DNA of 64,000 bases from Streptomyces sp. CB02959 (GCF_002803155.1 NZ_NNBP01000029.1:47484-111483), one strand, 5' to 3'. Positions 16,227-25,048 are shown, counted from the first letter of the stretch. Numbers and translations: made by a program. Notes: generated by a model not told the origin, from the sequence alone.

Positions 16227-17534
16227 ATGAGCCGGATCTGCCTCGTCATCCCCAGCAACAAGTTCGACCAGTACTTCATCCAGCTCCCCCTGGACGCCGT
16301 CACCGCCGCCGGCCAACTGAGGGCGGAGGGCCACACCGTCACCGTGTGGGACCAGCGGCTCCAGGAGGCGCCCGACGGCGAGAAGTTCGACCTGCTGGTC
16401 GTCTTCTCCGCGATCGCCGACCGCGCCCAGTGCTACCCGCTGGAGCTGGACTCCGTACGGGCCGCCATCGAGCGCGCCGCGTCCCGCTACCCCACGGCCC
16501 GCACCGTCGCGGTCGGCCCGCACGGCACCCACCTGCCCGCTTCCACCCGCGCCGAGCTGGGCGTGGACCACATCGCCTGCGGCGAGACCGATTCGGCCAC
16601 CGTCGGCGCGGTCCGCGCCCTGCTGGCCGGCGCCGACGCACCCGTGCTCCCGGGCGCCGCCACCCCGCACAACCTGCTGGACTCACCCGAGCCCCGCCCC
16701 CGTCCCTTCCCCAACCTCCCCCTGGAGGAACTCGCCTTCCCCGCCTACGACCTGGTGCCCACCGCCGACTACACGGCCGAGGTCATCTCCGGTGGGCTGC
16801 CGCTGCCCGGCCCCTGCGGCATGGTGCTCGCCGCCCGCGGCTGCACCTACGGCTGCACCTTCTGCCACCTGCCGTTCGGCACCAAGATGCGCAACCAGCC
16901 GCTGGACCGGGTGGTGCGCGAGATCGAGGCCCAGCAGGCCGCGGGCCTGGAGTTCGTGTTCTTCCTCGACTACGTCTTCGGCATCAACCGCGCCTTCTAC
17001 AGCGAGCTGTGCGCCCGGCTGGAGGGCCGCGGGGTGGGCTGGGTCGGCCAGACCCGCGCCGAGGTCGTCCTGAAGAACGACGTCACCGCCTGGGCGCGGG
17101 CCGGCTGCCAGGGCATGTGGCTGGGCGCCGAATCGCCCGCCATCGCCGACACCGGCGTCCACAAGCGGGTCAGCGAGGCGCAGATCGAGGAGGCCGTCCT
17201 CAAGCTGCGGGACGCCGGCATCACCCCCTTCGCCTTCGTCCTGCTGGGGCTGCCGCAGGACCAGGCGTGCATCTCCGGTCGCCTGGTCGACTGGGCCGCG
17301 AAGCTGCCCGCCTGGTTCGGCATCAACCAGCTCTACCTGCGGCCCGGCACCACCCTCTACGACCAGCTCGCCCCCCAGTACAACGGCGGGGTGCTGCCCG
17401 CCACCTGGCGCGAGGTCCAGGAGGTCACCCGCCGCTACCGCGCCGCCTACCCCACCGACCTGGACCACCAGCAGCAGCGGCTCACCGAACTCCCCAACTA
17501 CCTGGGCAACGCCATTGCCCCGGTGGCGGGCTGA
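16227..17534 (+). CDS. Radical SAM protein with cobalamin-binding-like N-terminal domain
   Basis: The 435-residue protein has the cluster motif CTYGCTFC (CxxxCxxC; Cys206, Cys210, Cys213) that binds the [4Fe-4S] centre for radical SAM chemistry. The N-terminal about 180 residues resemble the B12-binding domain of BchE/P-methylase-type enzymes (ICLVIPSNKFDQYF, then VAVGPHGTHLPA), without an obvious DxHxxG base-off His. Members carry out C-methylation, ring closure or ring contraction at unactivated carbons. Between two oxidoreductase genes and ahead of two methyltransferases, it is likely the key scaffold-editing enzyme of this cluster. The substrate cannot be deduced. It starts 13 bases after the previous stop. 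Confidence 0.85.
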   Translation: MSRICLVIPSNKFDQYFIQLPLDAVTAAGQLRAEGHTVTVWDQRLQEAPDGEKFDLLVVFSAIADRAQCYPLELDSVRAAIERAASRYPTARTVAVGPHGTHLPASTRAELGVDHIACGETDSATVGAVRALLAGADAPVLPGAATPHNLLDSPEPRPRPFPNLPLEELAFPAYDLVPTADYTAEVISGGLPLPGPCGMVLAARGCTYGCTFCHLPFGTKMRNQPLDRVVREIEAQQAAGLEFVFFLDYVFGINRAFYSELCARLEGRGVGWVGQTRAEVVLKNDVTAWARAGCQGMWLGAESPAIADTGVHKRVSEAQIEEAVLKLRDAGITPFAFVLLGLPQDQACISGRLVDWAAKLPAWFGINQLYLRPGTTLYDQLAPQYNGGVLPATWREVQEVTRRYRAAYPTDLDHQQQRLTELPNYLGNAIAPVAG

Positions 17535-17544
17535 GGAGGCGGCC

Positions 17545-18657
17545 GTGCTGCGCTTCGGCATCCTCGGCTGCGGCTCGATCGGTGGCTTCCTCGGCCGCTT
17601 GCTGGCCCGGCCCGACGGCCCGCTGCGTGAGCGGGCCCGTCTGGTGGCGGTCGCCGGACGGGACCCGGTACGGGCACACCGGCTCGCCGCCGAACTGGGC
17701 TGCGAGGCACTCGCCGTCCCCGAGCTGCTGGCCCGCACGGACATCGACGCCGTCGCCGTGTGCACTCCCTCCGGCACCCACGCCGAACTGGGCACCGCAG
17801 CCCTGCGCGCGGGCAAGCACGTCCTGGTCGAAAAGCCCGTCGACGTCACCCCGGAGGCCGCCGACCGGCTGATCGCCGCCGCCCGGCACACCGGCCGCAC
17901 CCTCGGCGTCATCTCCCAGCACCGCTTCGACCCCGCCGCCGAAGTGGCCAGGGCTGCCATCGAGGACGGCACCCTGGGCCGGGTCACCTCGGTCCTCATC
18001 GAGGTCCCCCTGTGGCGGGCGCGGTCCTACTACGCGTCGGGGCAGTGGCGCGGCACCCGCGCCCTGGACGGCGGCGGCGCCCTGATGAACCAGGCCGTGC
18101 ACGCCGTCGACCTCGCCCAGTGGCTGGCCGGCCCCGTGGTGGAGGCCGCCGCCCACACCGGCCTGCTCGCCCACGACGGCATCGAGGTCGAGGACGTGGC
18201 CACCGCCAGCCTGAAGTTCGCCGACGGCGCGCTCGGCGCGCTGCTGGCCACCACCGCCGCCTATCCAGGGCGTACCACCCGGGTCGCGGTCAACGGCGAG
18301 CGCGGATCGGTCGTCATCGACAACGACGAGCTGGCCTACTTCCACACCGCCCGCGAGGGCGAGCGGCCCACCGCCTACGGCGCGTACGGCGACGGCAACC
18401 AGGCCGCCGACCGGTGCCCGCCGCCGCGGAAGCCCCCGCCGCGCGACCGCATCGGCCTGCTCCACCAGCCCCACCGCGACCAGCTCGCCGACTTCTGCGA
18501 CGCGGTCCGCACCGGCCGACCACCCCTGGTCGACGGCGCCGCGGGACGGCGGGCGGTGGCGGTGGTGCACGCCGTGTACACCTCCGCCCGCACCGGGCGC
18601 ACCGTACGGCTCGACGAGAGCGGCAACCTCACACAGGAAAAGGGGAGGACCCCATGA
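17545..18657 (+). CDS. Gfo/Idh/MocA-family oxidoreductase (second)
   Basis: A canonical 370-residue member: FGILGCGSIGGFLGRLL binds NAD(P), HVLVEKPVDVTPEAA holds the catalytic Lys, and LDGGGALMNQAVHAVDLAQWL is the typical Gly-rich helix with the His/Asp pair. These enzymes interconvert alcohol and ketone groups on sugars, inositols or nucleoside sugars. With the SAH-hydrolase-like protein and the first oxidoreductase, the operon encodes three NAD-type redox proteins, which suggests a polyol or nucleoside substrate (inference). The GTG at 17545 follows GAGGAGG, which overlaps the upstream stop. The final codon overlaps the next ATG. Confidence 0.88.
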   Translation: MLRFGILGCGSIGGFLGRLLARPDGPLRERARLVAVAGRDPVRAHRLAAELGCEALAVPELLARTDIDAVAVCTPSGTHAELGTAALRAGKHVLVEKPVDVTPEAADRLIAAARHTGRTLGVISQHRFDPAAEVARAAIEDGTLGRVTSVLIEVPLWRARSYYASGQWRGTRALDGGGALMNQAVHAVDLAQWLAGPVVEAAAHTGLLAHDGIEVEDVATASLKFADGALGALLATTAAYPGRTTRVAVNGERGSVVIDNDELAYFHTAREGERPTAYGAYGDGNQAADRCPPPRKPPPRDRIGLLHQPHRDQLADFCDAVRTGRPPLVDGAAGRRAVAVVHAVYTSARTGRTVRLDESGNLTQEKGRTP

Positions 18658-19514
18658 GCGGGACCCTTCGGCACCCGGCGCCGGACGAGCACAAGGAGGC
18701 CCTGGCCCGGCTCTTCGACCGCAGCGCCCCGACGTACGAAAAGGTCGGTGTCTCGCACTTCGACGCCCTCGGCCGCCAGTTGGTGGAGGCGGCCCGCGTC
18801 CGGGAGGGCGAGCGGGTCCTGGACGTGGGGTGCGGCACCGGCGCCGTGCTCGTTCCCGCGGCGCGGGCCGTCGGGCCGAGCGGCTCGGTGACCGGAATCG
18901 ACCTGTCCGCGGGCATGGTGGAGCGGTCCCGCGCGGCCATCGCGGAGGAAGGGCTGGGCAACGCCCGCGCCCTCGTCGCCGACGCCGAGACCGCCCACTG
19001 GCAGCCCGGACCGCCCGTCGACGGCACCTTCGACGCGGTACTCGCCGGGATCTCGATGTTCTTCTTCCCCCACCCCAGGGCCGCGGCCGCCCGCTACCGC
19101 CGACTCCTCGCCGACGGTGGCCGGTTCGCCATCTCCTGGTGGGGCCGCCAGGACGAGCGCTGGAACCCGGTCTTCGCCGCCAGTGCCCCCTACGGCGGCG
19201 CCTCCTCCCACCGGCTCCCGCCGGACAGCCCGTTCCGCTCCGTCGAGGACCTGCACGCCATGCTGTCCGAGGAGGGCTTCAGCTCCGTCGACACCGTGGA
19301 GCGGACCTGTGTCACCCGCTTCCGCGGCCCCCACCAGTGGTGGCAGTGGGTGTGGTCCACCGCGGGCCGGCAGTTCTGGGAGAGCGTGCCCGAGGACGCG
19401 ATGGCCGACGCGGTCAAGGCGGTCGAGGCCGAGCTGGCCGAACTGCGCGCCCCCGACGGGAGCCTGACCAGTCGGAACATCGTCCGCTTCACCGTCGCCG
19501 AGGTCGCTCGGTGA
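18654..19514 (+). CDS. Class I SAM-dependent methyltransferase (UbiE/Methyltransf_11 type)
   Basis: The 286-residue protein opens HKEALARLFDRSAPTYEKVG, like UbiE-family methyltransferases, and shows motif I (VLDVGCGTGAVLVPAA), motif II (VTGIDLSAGMV) and the post-I region. SISMFFFPHPRAA-like spacing in LAGISMFFFPHPRA corresponds to motif III. O-, N- or C-methylation of a small molecule is expected; the acceptor is unknown. It starts at an ATGA overlap with the second oxidoreductase, and its own stop overlaps the following GTG, so three genes in a row are translationally coupled. Probably the first of two tailoring methyltransferases in the pathway. Confidence 0.85.
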   Translation: MSGTLRHPAPDEHKEALARLFDRSAPTYEKVGVSHFDALGRQLVEAARVREGERVLDVGCGTGAVLVPAARAVGPSGSVTGIDLSAGMVERSRAAIAEEGLGNARALVADAETAHWQPGPPVDGTFDAVLAGISMFFFPHPRAAAARYRRLLADGGRFAISWWGRQDERWNPVFAASAPYGGASSHRLPPDSPFRSVEDLHAMLSEEGFSSVDTVERTCVTRFRGPHQWWQWVWSTAGRQFWESVPEDAMADAVKAVEAELAELRAPDGSLTSRNIVRFTVAEVAR

Positions 19515-21133
19515 GCGCCGCCTGCACAGCGCCGCACGGGTCCCGTACGGCGGCACCCGCCGCCCACCCGCTGTTCTCCCGGGAGTGGCTGCGGCACGCC
19601 GAAGCCACGGCTGGGCAGCGGCCCGAGGAAGGCGAGGCCCTCCGGCTCGGCCTGCGCCTGACCGATCCGCCTGTCGGGGTGGCCGGGCAGATCCTCGTCC
19701 TGACGGATCTGGTCACCGGCGCCCTGTGGTTCCGCGCCGGCGAGTGGGACGAACGGCCCACCCTCGTCCTGACACTCCGACACGAGGAGGCCGCCGTCCT
19801 GCTGTTCGGGGACGCCGAGCGGCGGGTGCGGCTCTTCGAGCACGGACGGCTGGTCCTGGAAGGGGTGTTCCTCTTCATCTTCTTCCTGGACCGGCTGCTG
19901 CAGCAGGACCCGTCCGGGGCGCTGGCCCGGCTGCGGGGGTTCACCGCCGACGCGCCGCAGGCGGCGGGCCCGTGGCCGGGCGCCGCCGCGGCAGTCACCG
20001 CGCCGGACGCCGAGGCCGACGCGGTCCGCGCTGCCACCGAGGCGCTGCCCCGTACGATGGCCGCCCTGCGCGCCGAACTCGGCCGAACCACCCCCGGCGC
20101 CCAGCTCCACGTCAGCCACGCTCCGAGCGGCACCACCGTCTCCGCCGCCCTGGGCAGCTGCCGCCCCGGAGTGCCCTTCACCCGGGCCTCCCTGCCCATC
20201 TGGTACTGCTGCTCCAAGACGCTGGGCGCGGTGGCGATCGGCCAGTTGTGGGAGCGGGGCCTGCTGGACCCGGCGGCGCCGGTCGCACGCTACCTCCCCT
20301 GGTACGACGGAGACGGCCGCGAACGGGTCACCCTCTACCAGCTGCTCACCCACACCTCGGCCGTCCCCATGGGCCTGGACCCGCTGCACGGGGCCATGGC
20401 CGCCCCGGTCGCGCTCCGCCGTGAGCAGCTGCGGAACATGACGGTTCCGGCGGGGACGCCCCCCGGCGCGCGGATCAACTACGGGCCGTGGTGGGCGTGG
20501 TTCCTGATCGCCGAGGTCGTCCGCGCCGTGGACGGACGCGACTACGAGCGCTATCTCGCCGAGGAGATCCTGGCGCCCTGCGGGATGACCGACACCCGCG
20601 TGGTGCTCACCCCGCAGGAGTACCGCGCCGAGGCGGACCGGTTGCCGCTCATCCACATCACCGGCGGCGGCCTCCCGGCCCAGCCCACCCACTGGTACGC
20701 CACCGAGCACTCCTGCACCCGGCCCATCCCCGGCTTGAACATCCGCGGGCCGATGTCCGACCTGGCGCTGTTCTTCGCCGCGCTGGCGGACGGCGGCCGG
20801 GGGCGCCACGGGCGCATCCTGCTGCCGCAGACCGTCATGGCGCTCACCGCGCACCACCGGGTCGGCCTGGTGGACCCGTTCGGCAACGCCGACTGGGGGC
20901 TGGGCTTCCGCGTCGAGTCCCGCCACCTCGGCGACGAGTGCACGGCCTTCAGCCGCCACGCCTCGCCGCGCACCTTCGGCCACTACGGGCTGTGGACCTC
21001 GGCGGCCTTCGCCGACCCGGACGCCGGCCTGGTGGTCGCGCTGCACCTCAACGGCAAGACCTGGCAGGAAGAGCACCAGGAACGAATGATCACCATCGGT
21101 GACGCCGTTTACCAGGACCTCCGGCTGACCTGA
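19511..21133 (+). CDS. SCP2-like domain fused to a class C beta-lactamase-fold domain with Cys in place of the catalytic Ser
   Basis: The 540-residue protein has two parts. Residues about 45-140 (TLVLTLRHEEAAVLLFGDAE, RVRLFEHGRLVLEG) resemble an SCP2 lipid-binding domain. From about 175 the sequence follows class C beta-lactamases and related esterases or transacylases. The nucleophile motif normally SxxK reads CCSK, so Cys233 (codon 20207-20209) occupies the Ser position and Lys236 is kept. The Tyr motif, normally YxN, reads YGP (NYGPWWAW), while the HxG strand is present (FGHYGLW). It may act as an acyl transferase, amidase or cyclase rather than a beta-lactamase. No signal peptide is visible, so it should be cytoplasmic and part of the pathway. 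GTGA overlap with the upstream gene. Confidence 0.78.
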   Translation: MSAACTAPHGSRTAAPAAHPLFSREWLRHAEATAGQRPEEGEALRLGLRLTDPPVGVAGQILVLTDLVTGALWFRAGEWDERPTLVLTLRHEEAAVLLFGDAERRVRLFEHGRLVLEGVFLFIFFLDRLLQQDPSGALARLRGFTADAPQAAGPWPGAAAAVTAPDAEADAVRAATEALPRTMAALRAELGRTTPGAQLHVSHAPSGTTVSAALGSCRPGVPFTRASLPIWYCCSKTLGAVAIGQLWERGLLDPAAPVARYLPWYDGDGRERVTLYQLLTHTSAVPMGLDPLHGAMAAPVALRREQLRNMTVPAGTPPGARINYGPWWAWFLIAEVVRAVDGRDYERYLAEEILAPCGMTDTRVVLTPQEYRAEADRLPLIHITGGGLPAQPTHWYATEHSCTRPIPGLNIRGPMSDLALFFAALADGGRGRHGRILLPQTVMALTAHHRVGLVDPFGNADWGLGFRVESRHLGDECTAFSRHASPRTFGHYGLWTSAAFADPDAGLVVALHLNGKTWQEEHQERMITIGDAVYQDLRLT

Positions 21134-21191
21134 TGCCCGGGCCCCTTGAAGCGCCCGCACACACCCGCACCGCAGGAACGGAGAACCGAGC

Positions 21192-22292
21192 ATGACCACC
21201 CCGCAACCCGAGGACGCCTTCCCGGCCGACTCACCGCATGCCATCATCGACGTCGCGGTCGCCTTCTGGAAGTCCAAGGCACTGCTGAGCGCGGTCGAAC
21301 TGGGCGTGTTCGAGGAGCTTGCCGTACGTCCCGCCACCCGCGCCGAACTCACCGGGAGGCTGGGGATCGCCGGCCGCGGCGCCGCCGACTTCCTCGACGC
21401 CCTGGTGTCCCTGGGACTGCTGGAGCGCGACGGCGGCGTCTACCGCAACTCCCCGGTCGCCGACCGCTATCTGGACCCTCGCAAGCCCGCCACCGACATC
21501 TCCGGCTACCTCTCCTTCCTCAACGCGGGCTTCGGCTGCTGGGCGGGGCTGACCGACGCGCTGCGCAGCGGCGGCCGACTGGACTTCTCCGCGGCGCTGG
21601 CCGCCTCGCAGTCCGCGGACCAGGGCGGGCCCGGCGGCCCGAAGCTGGTGGGCGCCGACGCCACGGACGACACCTTCGGAGAGGCGTACGCCGCCCCCGA
21701 CCAGGTGACCGGATTCCTGCGGGCGATGACCGGCTACAGCATGGGCGCCAACCAGGCCATCGCGGAGCGGTACGACTGGTCGCGGTCGCGGACGGTCGCC
21801 GATGTGGGCTGCGCCGAGGGCTCGCTGCTGGCCCAGGTGCTGTCCCGGAACCCACACCTCCAGGGCATCGGCTTCGACCTGCCCGTGGTCGGCCCCGGCT
21901 TCGACGCCCACCTCGAACGGGTCGGCCTCACCGACCGGGCGCGCTTCGCCGGCGGCGACTTCTTCACCGACCCGCTGCCGACCGCCGACGCGATCGTGAT
22001 GGGACACGTCCTGCACGACTGGGACCTGGACACCAAGAAGACCCTCATCGGCAAGGCGTACCAGGCGCTGCCGGAGGACGGCCGGCTGCTGATCTACGAG
22101 TCGCTGATCGACGACGACCGCCGCGAACGCACCACGGGCCTGCTGATCAGCCTCAACGTCTCCACGGTCTCGGCCGGCGGACTGGGCTACACCGGTGCCG
22201 AGTGCGGCGACTGGATGCGCGCGGCGGGCTTCCGGGACATCGCCGTGAGCCACCTGGACGGCCCGGAGTACCTCGTCGTCGGCGTCAAGTAG
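21192..22292 (+). CDS. O-methyltransferase (Methyltransf_2 family)
   Basis: The 366-residue protein has the plant/actinomycete small-molecule O-methyltransferase layout. An N-terminal winged-helix dimerisation domain (ALLSAVELGVFEELAVRPAT, YRNSPVADRYLDP) is followed by a SAM domain with motif I VADVGCAEGSLLAQVL and the loop MGHVLHDWDLDTKKTLIGKA, which carries the catalytic His-Asp region. Homologues methylate phenols, enols and polyketide hydroxyls. It lies 58 bases after the SCP2/beta-lactamase-fold gene with no intervening promoter-like sequence and appears to be the last gene of the cluster; decayed DNA follows. Confidence 0.9.
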   Translation: MTTPQPEDAFPADSPHAIIDVAVAFWKSKALLSAVELGVFEELAVRPATRAELTGRLGIAGRGAADFLDALVSLGLLERDGGVYRNSPVADRYLDPRKPATDISGYLSFLNAGFGCWAGLTDALRSGGRLDFSAALAASQSADQGGPGGPKLVGADATDDTFGEAYAAPDQVTGFLRAMTGYSMGANQAIAERYDWSRSRTVADVGCAEGSLLAQVLSRNPHLQGIGFDLPVVGPGFDAHLERVGLTDRARFAGGDFFTDPLPTADAIVMGHVLHDWDLDTKKTLIGKAYQALPEDGRLLIYESLIDDDRRERTTGLLISLNVSTVSAGGLGYTGAECGDWMRAAGFRDIAVSHLDGPEYLVVGVK

Positions 22293-22683
22293 CACCGCGT
22301 ACGCCTCCCGTCACGCCCCCGCGGCGTGCAGCAGCCGGGTGACCGTCGGGGCCCGAGCAGCAGGCGTACCTCGTCGGCGGACCAATACGTGCCGAGGCCG
22401 CGGGACAGGAGATTCTGAAGGTTCTCCAGGACGGTGACGACGAACTCGGACTCGGTCTCGTCCTTCAGCAGTTCCTCGACAACCGCCAGCACCTCAGCCG
22501 TCGAGCCATGGTCGCGCAGGGCCGCCACTCATCCACGATGCGGTCCTGCGCGACGTCCTTCTCTGGTGGCAGGCGTGGGCGGAACCCGTCCCAGGGGCTC
22601 CGTACCTGTGGTGCGCCGGCTTCAGCGCGAGCGTGCCCCACGACCTGGTCGTCGCGTCGCGCCCTGTTTGGGGAGTACGACAT
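22290..22683 (-). pseudogene. Decayed gene with at least two frameshifts
   Basis: Two overlapping minus-strand frames read as one ancestral protein. One frame gives WDGFRPRLPPEKDVAQDRIV then DEW and is continued near 22525 in another frame by AALRDHGSTAEVLAVVEELL and ENLQNLLSRGLGTYW, ending ADEVRLLLGP. After LLLGP a further one-base shift would restore a natural-looking end (DGHPAAARRG). No function is recognised. The frame jumps, if not sequencing errors, mean it is inactive. Confidence 0.45.
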
Positions 22684-22867
22684 CGTCGCTGCCGCCGCAC
22701 AGAGGCCCGTCCGCTACCGCTGCCGGCCCGACCCGGCCGACCGCGACGACCCTGCTCACCTCGTCTCACACATCGCTCACAAACGAGAGCGCACGGGAGC
22801 ACGCGAGAGCCTCTGACCTGGACGTTCGCTGTCGCCACGGACCACGGTGGACCTGGTGGACATTACA

Positions 22868-22880
22868 TAGGCTAGGAGCA
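22868..22880 (+). promoter_or_regulatory. -10 element placing transcription at the antitoxin ATG
   Basis: TAGGCT at 22868-22873 lies exactly 7 bases before the ATG at 22880, so a transcript from it would be leaderless, as in the first toxin-antitoxin locus of this window. GGAG at 22875-22878 is too close to the ATG to be a normal Shine-Dalgarno. Confidence 0.4.
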
Positions 22881-23194
22881 TGGCTTATGAAATTCCGGTG
22901 ACGCAAGCCCGGGCCGAGCTCGCGGATCTGATCAACCGCGTCGTCTACGGCGGCGAGAGGGTGGTCGTGACCCGCCATGGGAAGCCCCTCGTGGCGCTGG
23001 TGTCCGCCGCCGACCTGGAGCGACTCGAAGAACTGGGGCGGCAGGAGGCGGCCGCCGAGCAGGAGCAGGTGATGCGTACGGTCTCCTCCGTGCGGGATCT
23101 GCAGTCCGCTCCGGGCGAACGGCAGCGCTTCGGAATCGCCGCGGAACACCGCGACCCGGCCGCCGGGGATCGGCGACCGGGCCGGGAGGGGTGA
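22880..23194 (+). CDS. Phd/YefM-family antitoxin, orphan
   Basis: The first 60 residues, YEIPVTQARAELADLINRVV followed by GGERVVVTRHGKPLVALVSA, are a textbook Phd/YefM antitoxin domain that binds DNA as a dimer. The C-terminal 45 residues (LGRQEAAAEQEQ, then a polar tail) would embrace a toxin. No RelE, Doc or PIN toxin follows: the next gene is a convergent aminopeptidase 54 bases away, and the DNA before it is decayed. It may guard against a toxin encoded elsewhere, or be the survivor of a lost pair. The length of 104 residues is slightly above average. Confidence 0.85.
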   Translation: MAYEIPVTQARAELADLINRVVYGGERVVVTRHGKPLVALVSAADLERLEELGRQEAAAEQEQVMRTVSSVRDLQSAPGERQRFGIAAEHRDPAAGDRRPGREG

Positions 23195-23248
23195 CCGCGA
23201 GGAGGCCGACGGCCGCGCGGTGCGGCGGCCGTCAGCGCTCCCGCGCCG

Positions 23249-24196
23249 TCAGGAGCTGAGCTGCCACACGGCGTTGGCGATGGCGTCGGTGTGGTTGTGC
23301 AGTGCGGTGTCGTCGATGTTCTTGGACGTGTCGCAGGAGCGGTGGTAGCAGGCGTCGAACGCCTTGCCCGCGGTGCCGCCCCACGCCTTCGCCTGGGCGT
23401 CGGTCTTGATGTAGTCGGCGCCGGAGAAGAGTCCGCCGACCGGGATGCCGGCGTCCTTGAAGGGGGCGTGGTCGGAGCGGCCGTCGCCCTCGGTCTCCGG
23501 CTCGGTGGCGATGTTCTTCGCGGCGAACCAGTCCTTGAAGACCTTCTCCAGCTTGGCGTCGTCGTCGTAGACGAAGTAGCCGGGGTTCGGCGAGCCGATC
23601 ATGTCGAAGTTGAGGTACGCGGAGATCTTCGACCGGTCGGCGCCGAGGGCGTCGATGTAGTGCCGGGAGCCGACCATGCCGTCCTCCTCGTCGCCCCACC
23701 AGGCGAACCGCAGGTGCTTGGCGGGCTTGAGGTGCTCCCGGGAGACGGCCAGTGCGACCTCCAGGATGCCGGCCGAACCGGAGCCGTTGTCGTTGATGCC
23801 CGGTCCCGCGTCGACCGAGTCCAGGTGCGAGCCGGCCATCACCGTGGAGTCCTCGGCGCCGCCGGGCCAGTCGGCGATCAGGTTGTAGCCCTTCGCGCCG
23901 CCGCTGGTGAACTCCTGGAGGGTGGTGGTGAAGCCTGCCGCGTCCAGCTTGCCCTTGATGTAGTCGACCGATGCCTGGTAACCGGCCTGTCCGTGGGCGC
24001 GGTTGCCGCCGTTGGCGTCGGCTATGGACTGGAGCTTGTCCAGGTGCGCCTTGACGGCGGCGACCGGGATGTCGGGTGCGGCCTGCGTCCTGGGGGAGGT
24101 GGCCTGGGCGGCCGCCGCGGTGCCCAGCAGGGCGGCGACGGCGGTGCAGGCGCCGGCGGCGAGCGCCGCGCGGCGGATACGGGTCGAACGAGTCAC
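23249..24196 (-). CDS. Secreted M28-family aminopeptidase (S. griseus aminopeptidase type)
   Basis: The enzyme removes N-terminal, mostly hydrophobic, residues outside the cell using two zinc ions. The 315-residue protein has an Arg-rich signal peptide (TRSTRIRRAALAAGACTAVA) ending near AQA. All M28 metal ligands are visible: His in MAGSHLDSV, bridging Asp in GINDNGSGSAG, Glu-Glu in WWGDEEDG, Asp in LNFDMIG and His in RSDHAPF. A C-terminal Cys pair (ACYHRSCDTS) fits the known disulfide. It starts at GTG 24196 with GGAG upstream. Convergent to the orphan antitoxin and divergent from the urease operon. Confidence 0.93.
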   Translation of the reverse strand: MTRSTRIRRAALAAGACTAVAALLGTAAAAQATSPRTQAAPDIPVAAVKAHLDKLQSIADANGGNRAHGQAGYQASVDYIKGKLDAAGFTTTLQEFTSGGAKGYNLIADWPGGAEDSTVMAGSHLDSVDAGPGINDNGSGSAGILEVALAVSREHLKPAKHLRFAWWGDEEDGMVGSRHYIDALGADRSKISAYLNFDMIGSPNPGYFVYDDDAKLEKVFKDWFAAKNIATEPETEGDGRSDHAPFKDAGIPVGGLFSGADYIKTDAQAKAWGGTAGKAFDACYHRSCDTSKNIDDTALHNHTDAIANAVWQLSS

Positions 24197-24728
24197 GGAG
24201 GGCTCCGATGCTGTTGTGGGGGGTTGAAGTGCAGCGGAATTCTTGACGCGTGCATGAGCATTACGAGCCTGTTTGAAATCCGTCAAGAGTGGATACCGGA
24301 CACCCGTGCTCGGGCATCGGAATGGATGCCTGTTTTGCGGAGATGATGCCGATTGATTACCTGACGCCCTCTCTTTTTTCCGCATTCCGGAAGGGGGTTG
24401 GGGTGTGGAATTCGCCACCACGATTCCGTACAACCTTCTGGGCGTGGAGCAGCGGACTCCGTCGTCGAATCCGGTTGCCGACCTGTAACCGGTGGTGATT
24501 TCCGCGGTGTTACGGCAGGCGCGGCAAGGGTCGCCAAATGCGCCGCCCGTCGTAACGGCGTCGAAATCTCGCCGAACTAGCCTTCCGCGATGGGGAAGTT
24601 GATGGTCAATTACTGGAAGTCGGTTTGCTTCGCCTTTAAACACTGTGTGGTACATCTATCGACACAGGTGTGTCCATGCCTGTGACCTGGGTAAATGCGC
24701 CCGGGCGAAAACCTGTGAGGTGGAACGT
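24197..24728. promoter_or_regulatory. Long divergent intergenic region before the urease operon
   Basis: No gene was recognised in these 532 bases, which are clearly less GC-rich than the flanking genes, especially 24230-24420 and 24600-24660. An inverted repeat, CACAGG (24663-24668) and CCTGTG (24679-24684), stands 45-66 bases before the ureA start and is a candidate operator for nitrogen or nickel control; no specific regulator motif was identified. Confidence 0.4.
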
Positions 24729-25031
24729 ATGCAACTGACCCCGCATGAGCAGGAACGGTTGTTGATTCATGTGGCGGCAGACGTGGCTGAAAAGCGGCGG
24801 GCACGGGGGTTGAAGCTCAACCACCCCGAATCCATCGCCTTGCTGACGGTGCACATCCTTGAAGGGGCGCGGGACGGCCGTACCGTCGCCGAGCTCATGT
24901 CCTCCGGGCGCAAGGTGCTCACGCGCGACGACGTCATGGAAGGCGTCCCGGAGATGATCCACGACGTTCAGGTCGAGGCCACCTTCCCCGACGGCACGAA
25001 GCTCGTCACCGTTCACGAACCCATCAACTGA
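24729..25031 (+). CDS. ureA: Urease gamma subunit
   Basis: Urease hydrolyses urea to ammonia and carbamate with a two-nickel centre. UreA is the small structural subunit. The 100-residue protein (usual length) starts MQLTPHEQERLLIHVAADVA and contains KLNHPESIALLTVHILEGAR, DGRTVAELM and VPEMIHDVQVEATFPDGTKL, all diagnostic. First gene of a six-gene operon in the order A, B, C, F, G, D. The subunits are separate, as usual in actinobacteria, not fused as in Helicobacter. Confidence 0.98.
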   Translation: MQLTPHEQERLLIHVAADVAEKRRARGLKLNHPESIALLTVHILEGARDGRTVAELMSSGRKVLTRDDVMEGVPEMIHDVQVEATFPDGTKLVTVHEPIN

Positions 25032-25048
25032 CCACGGGAGAGCAGACA

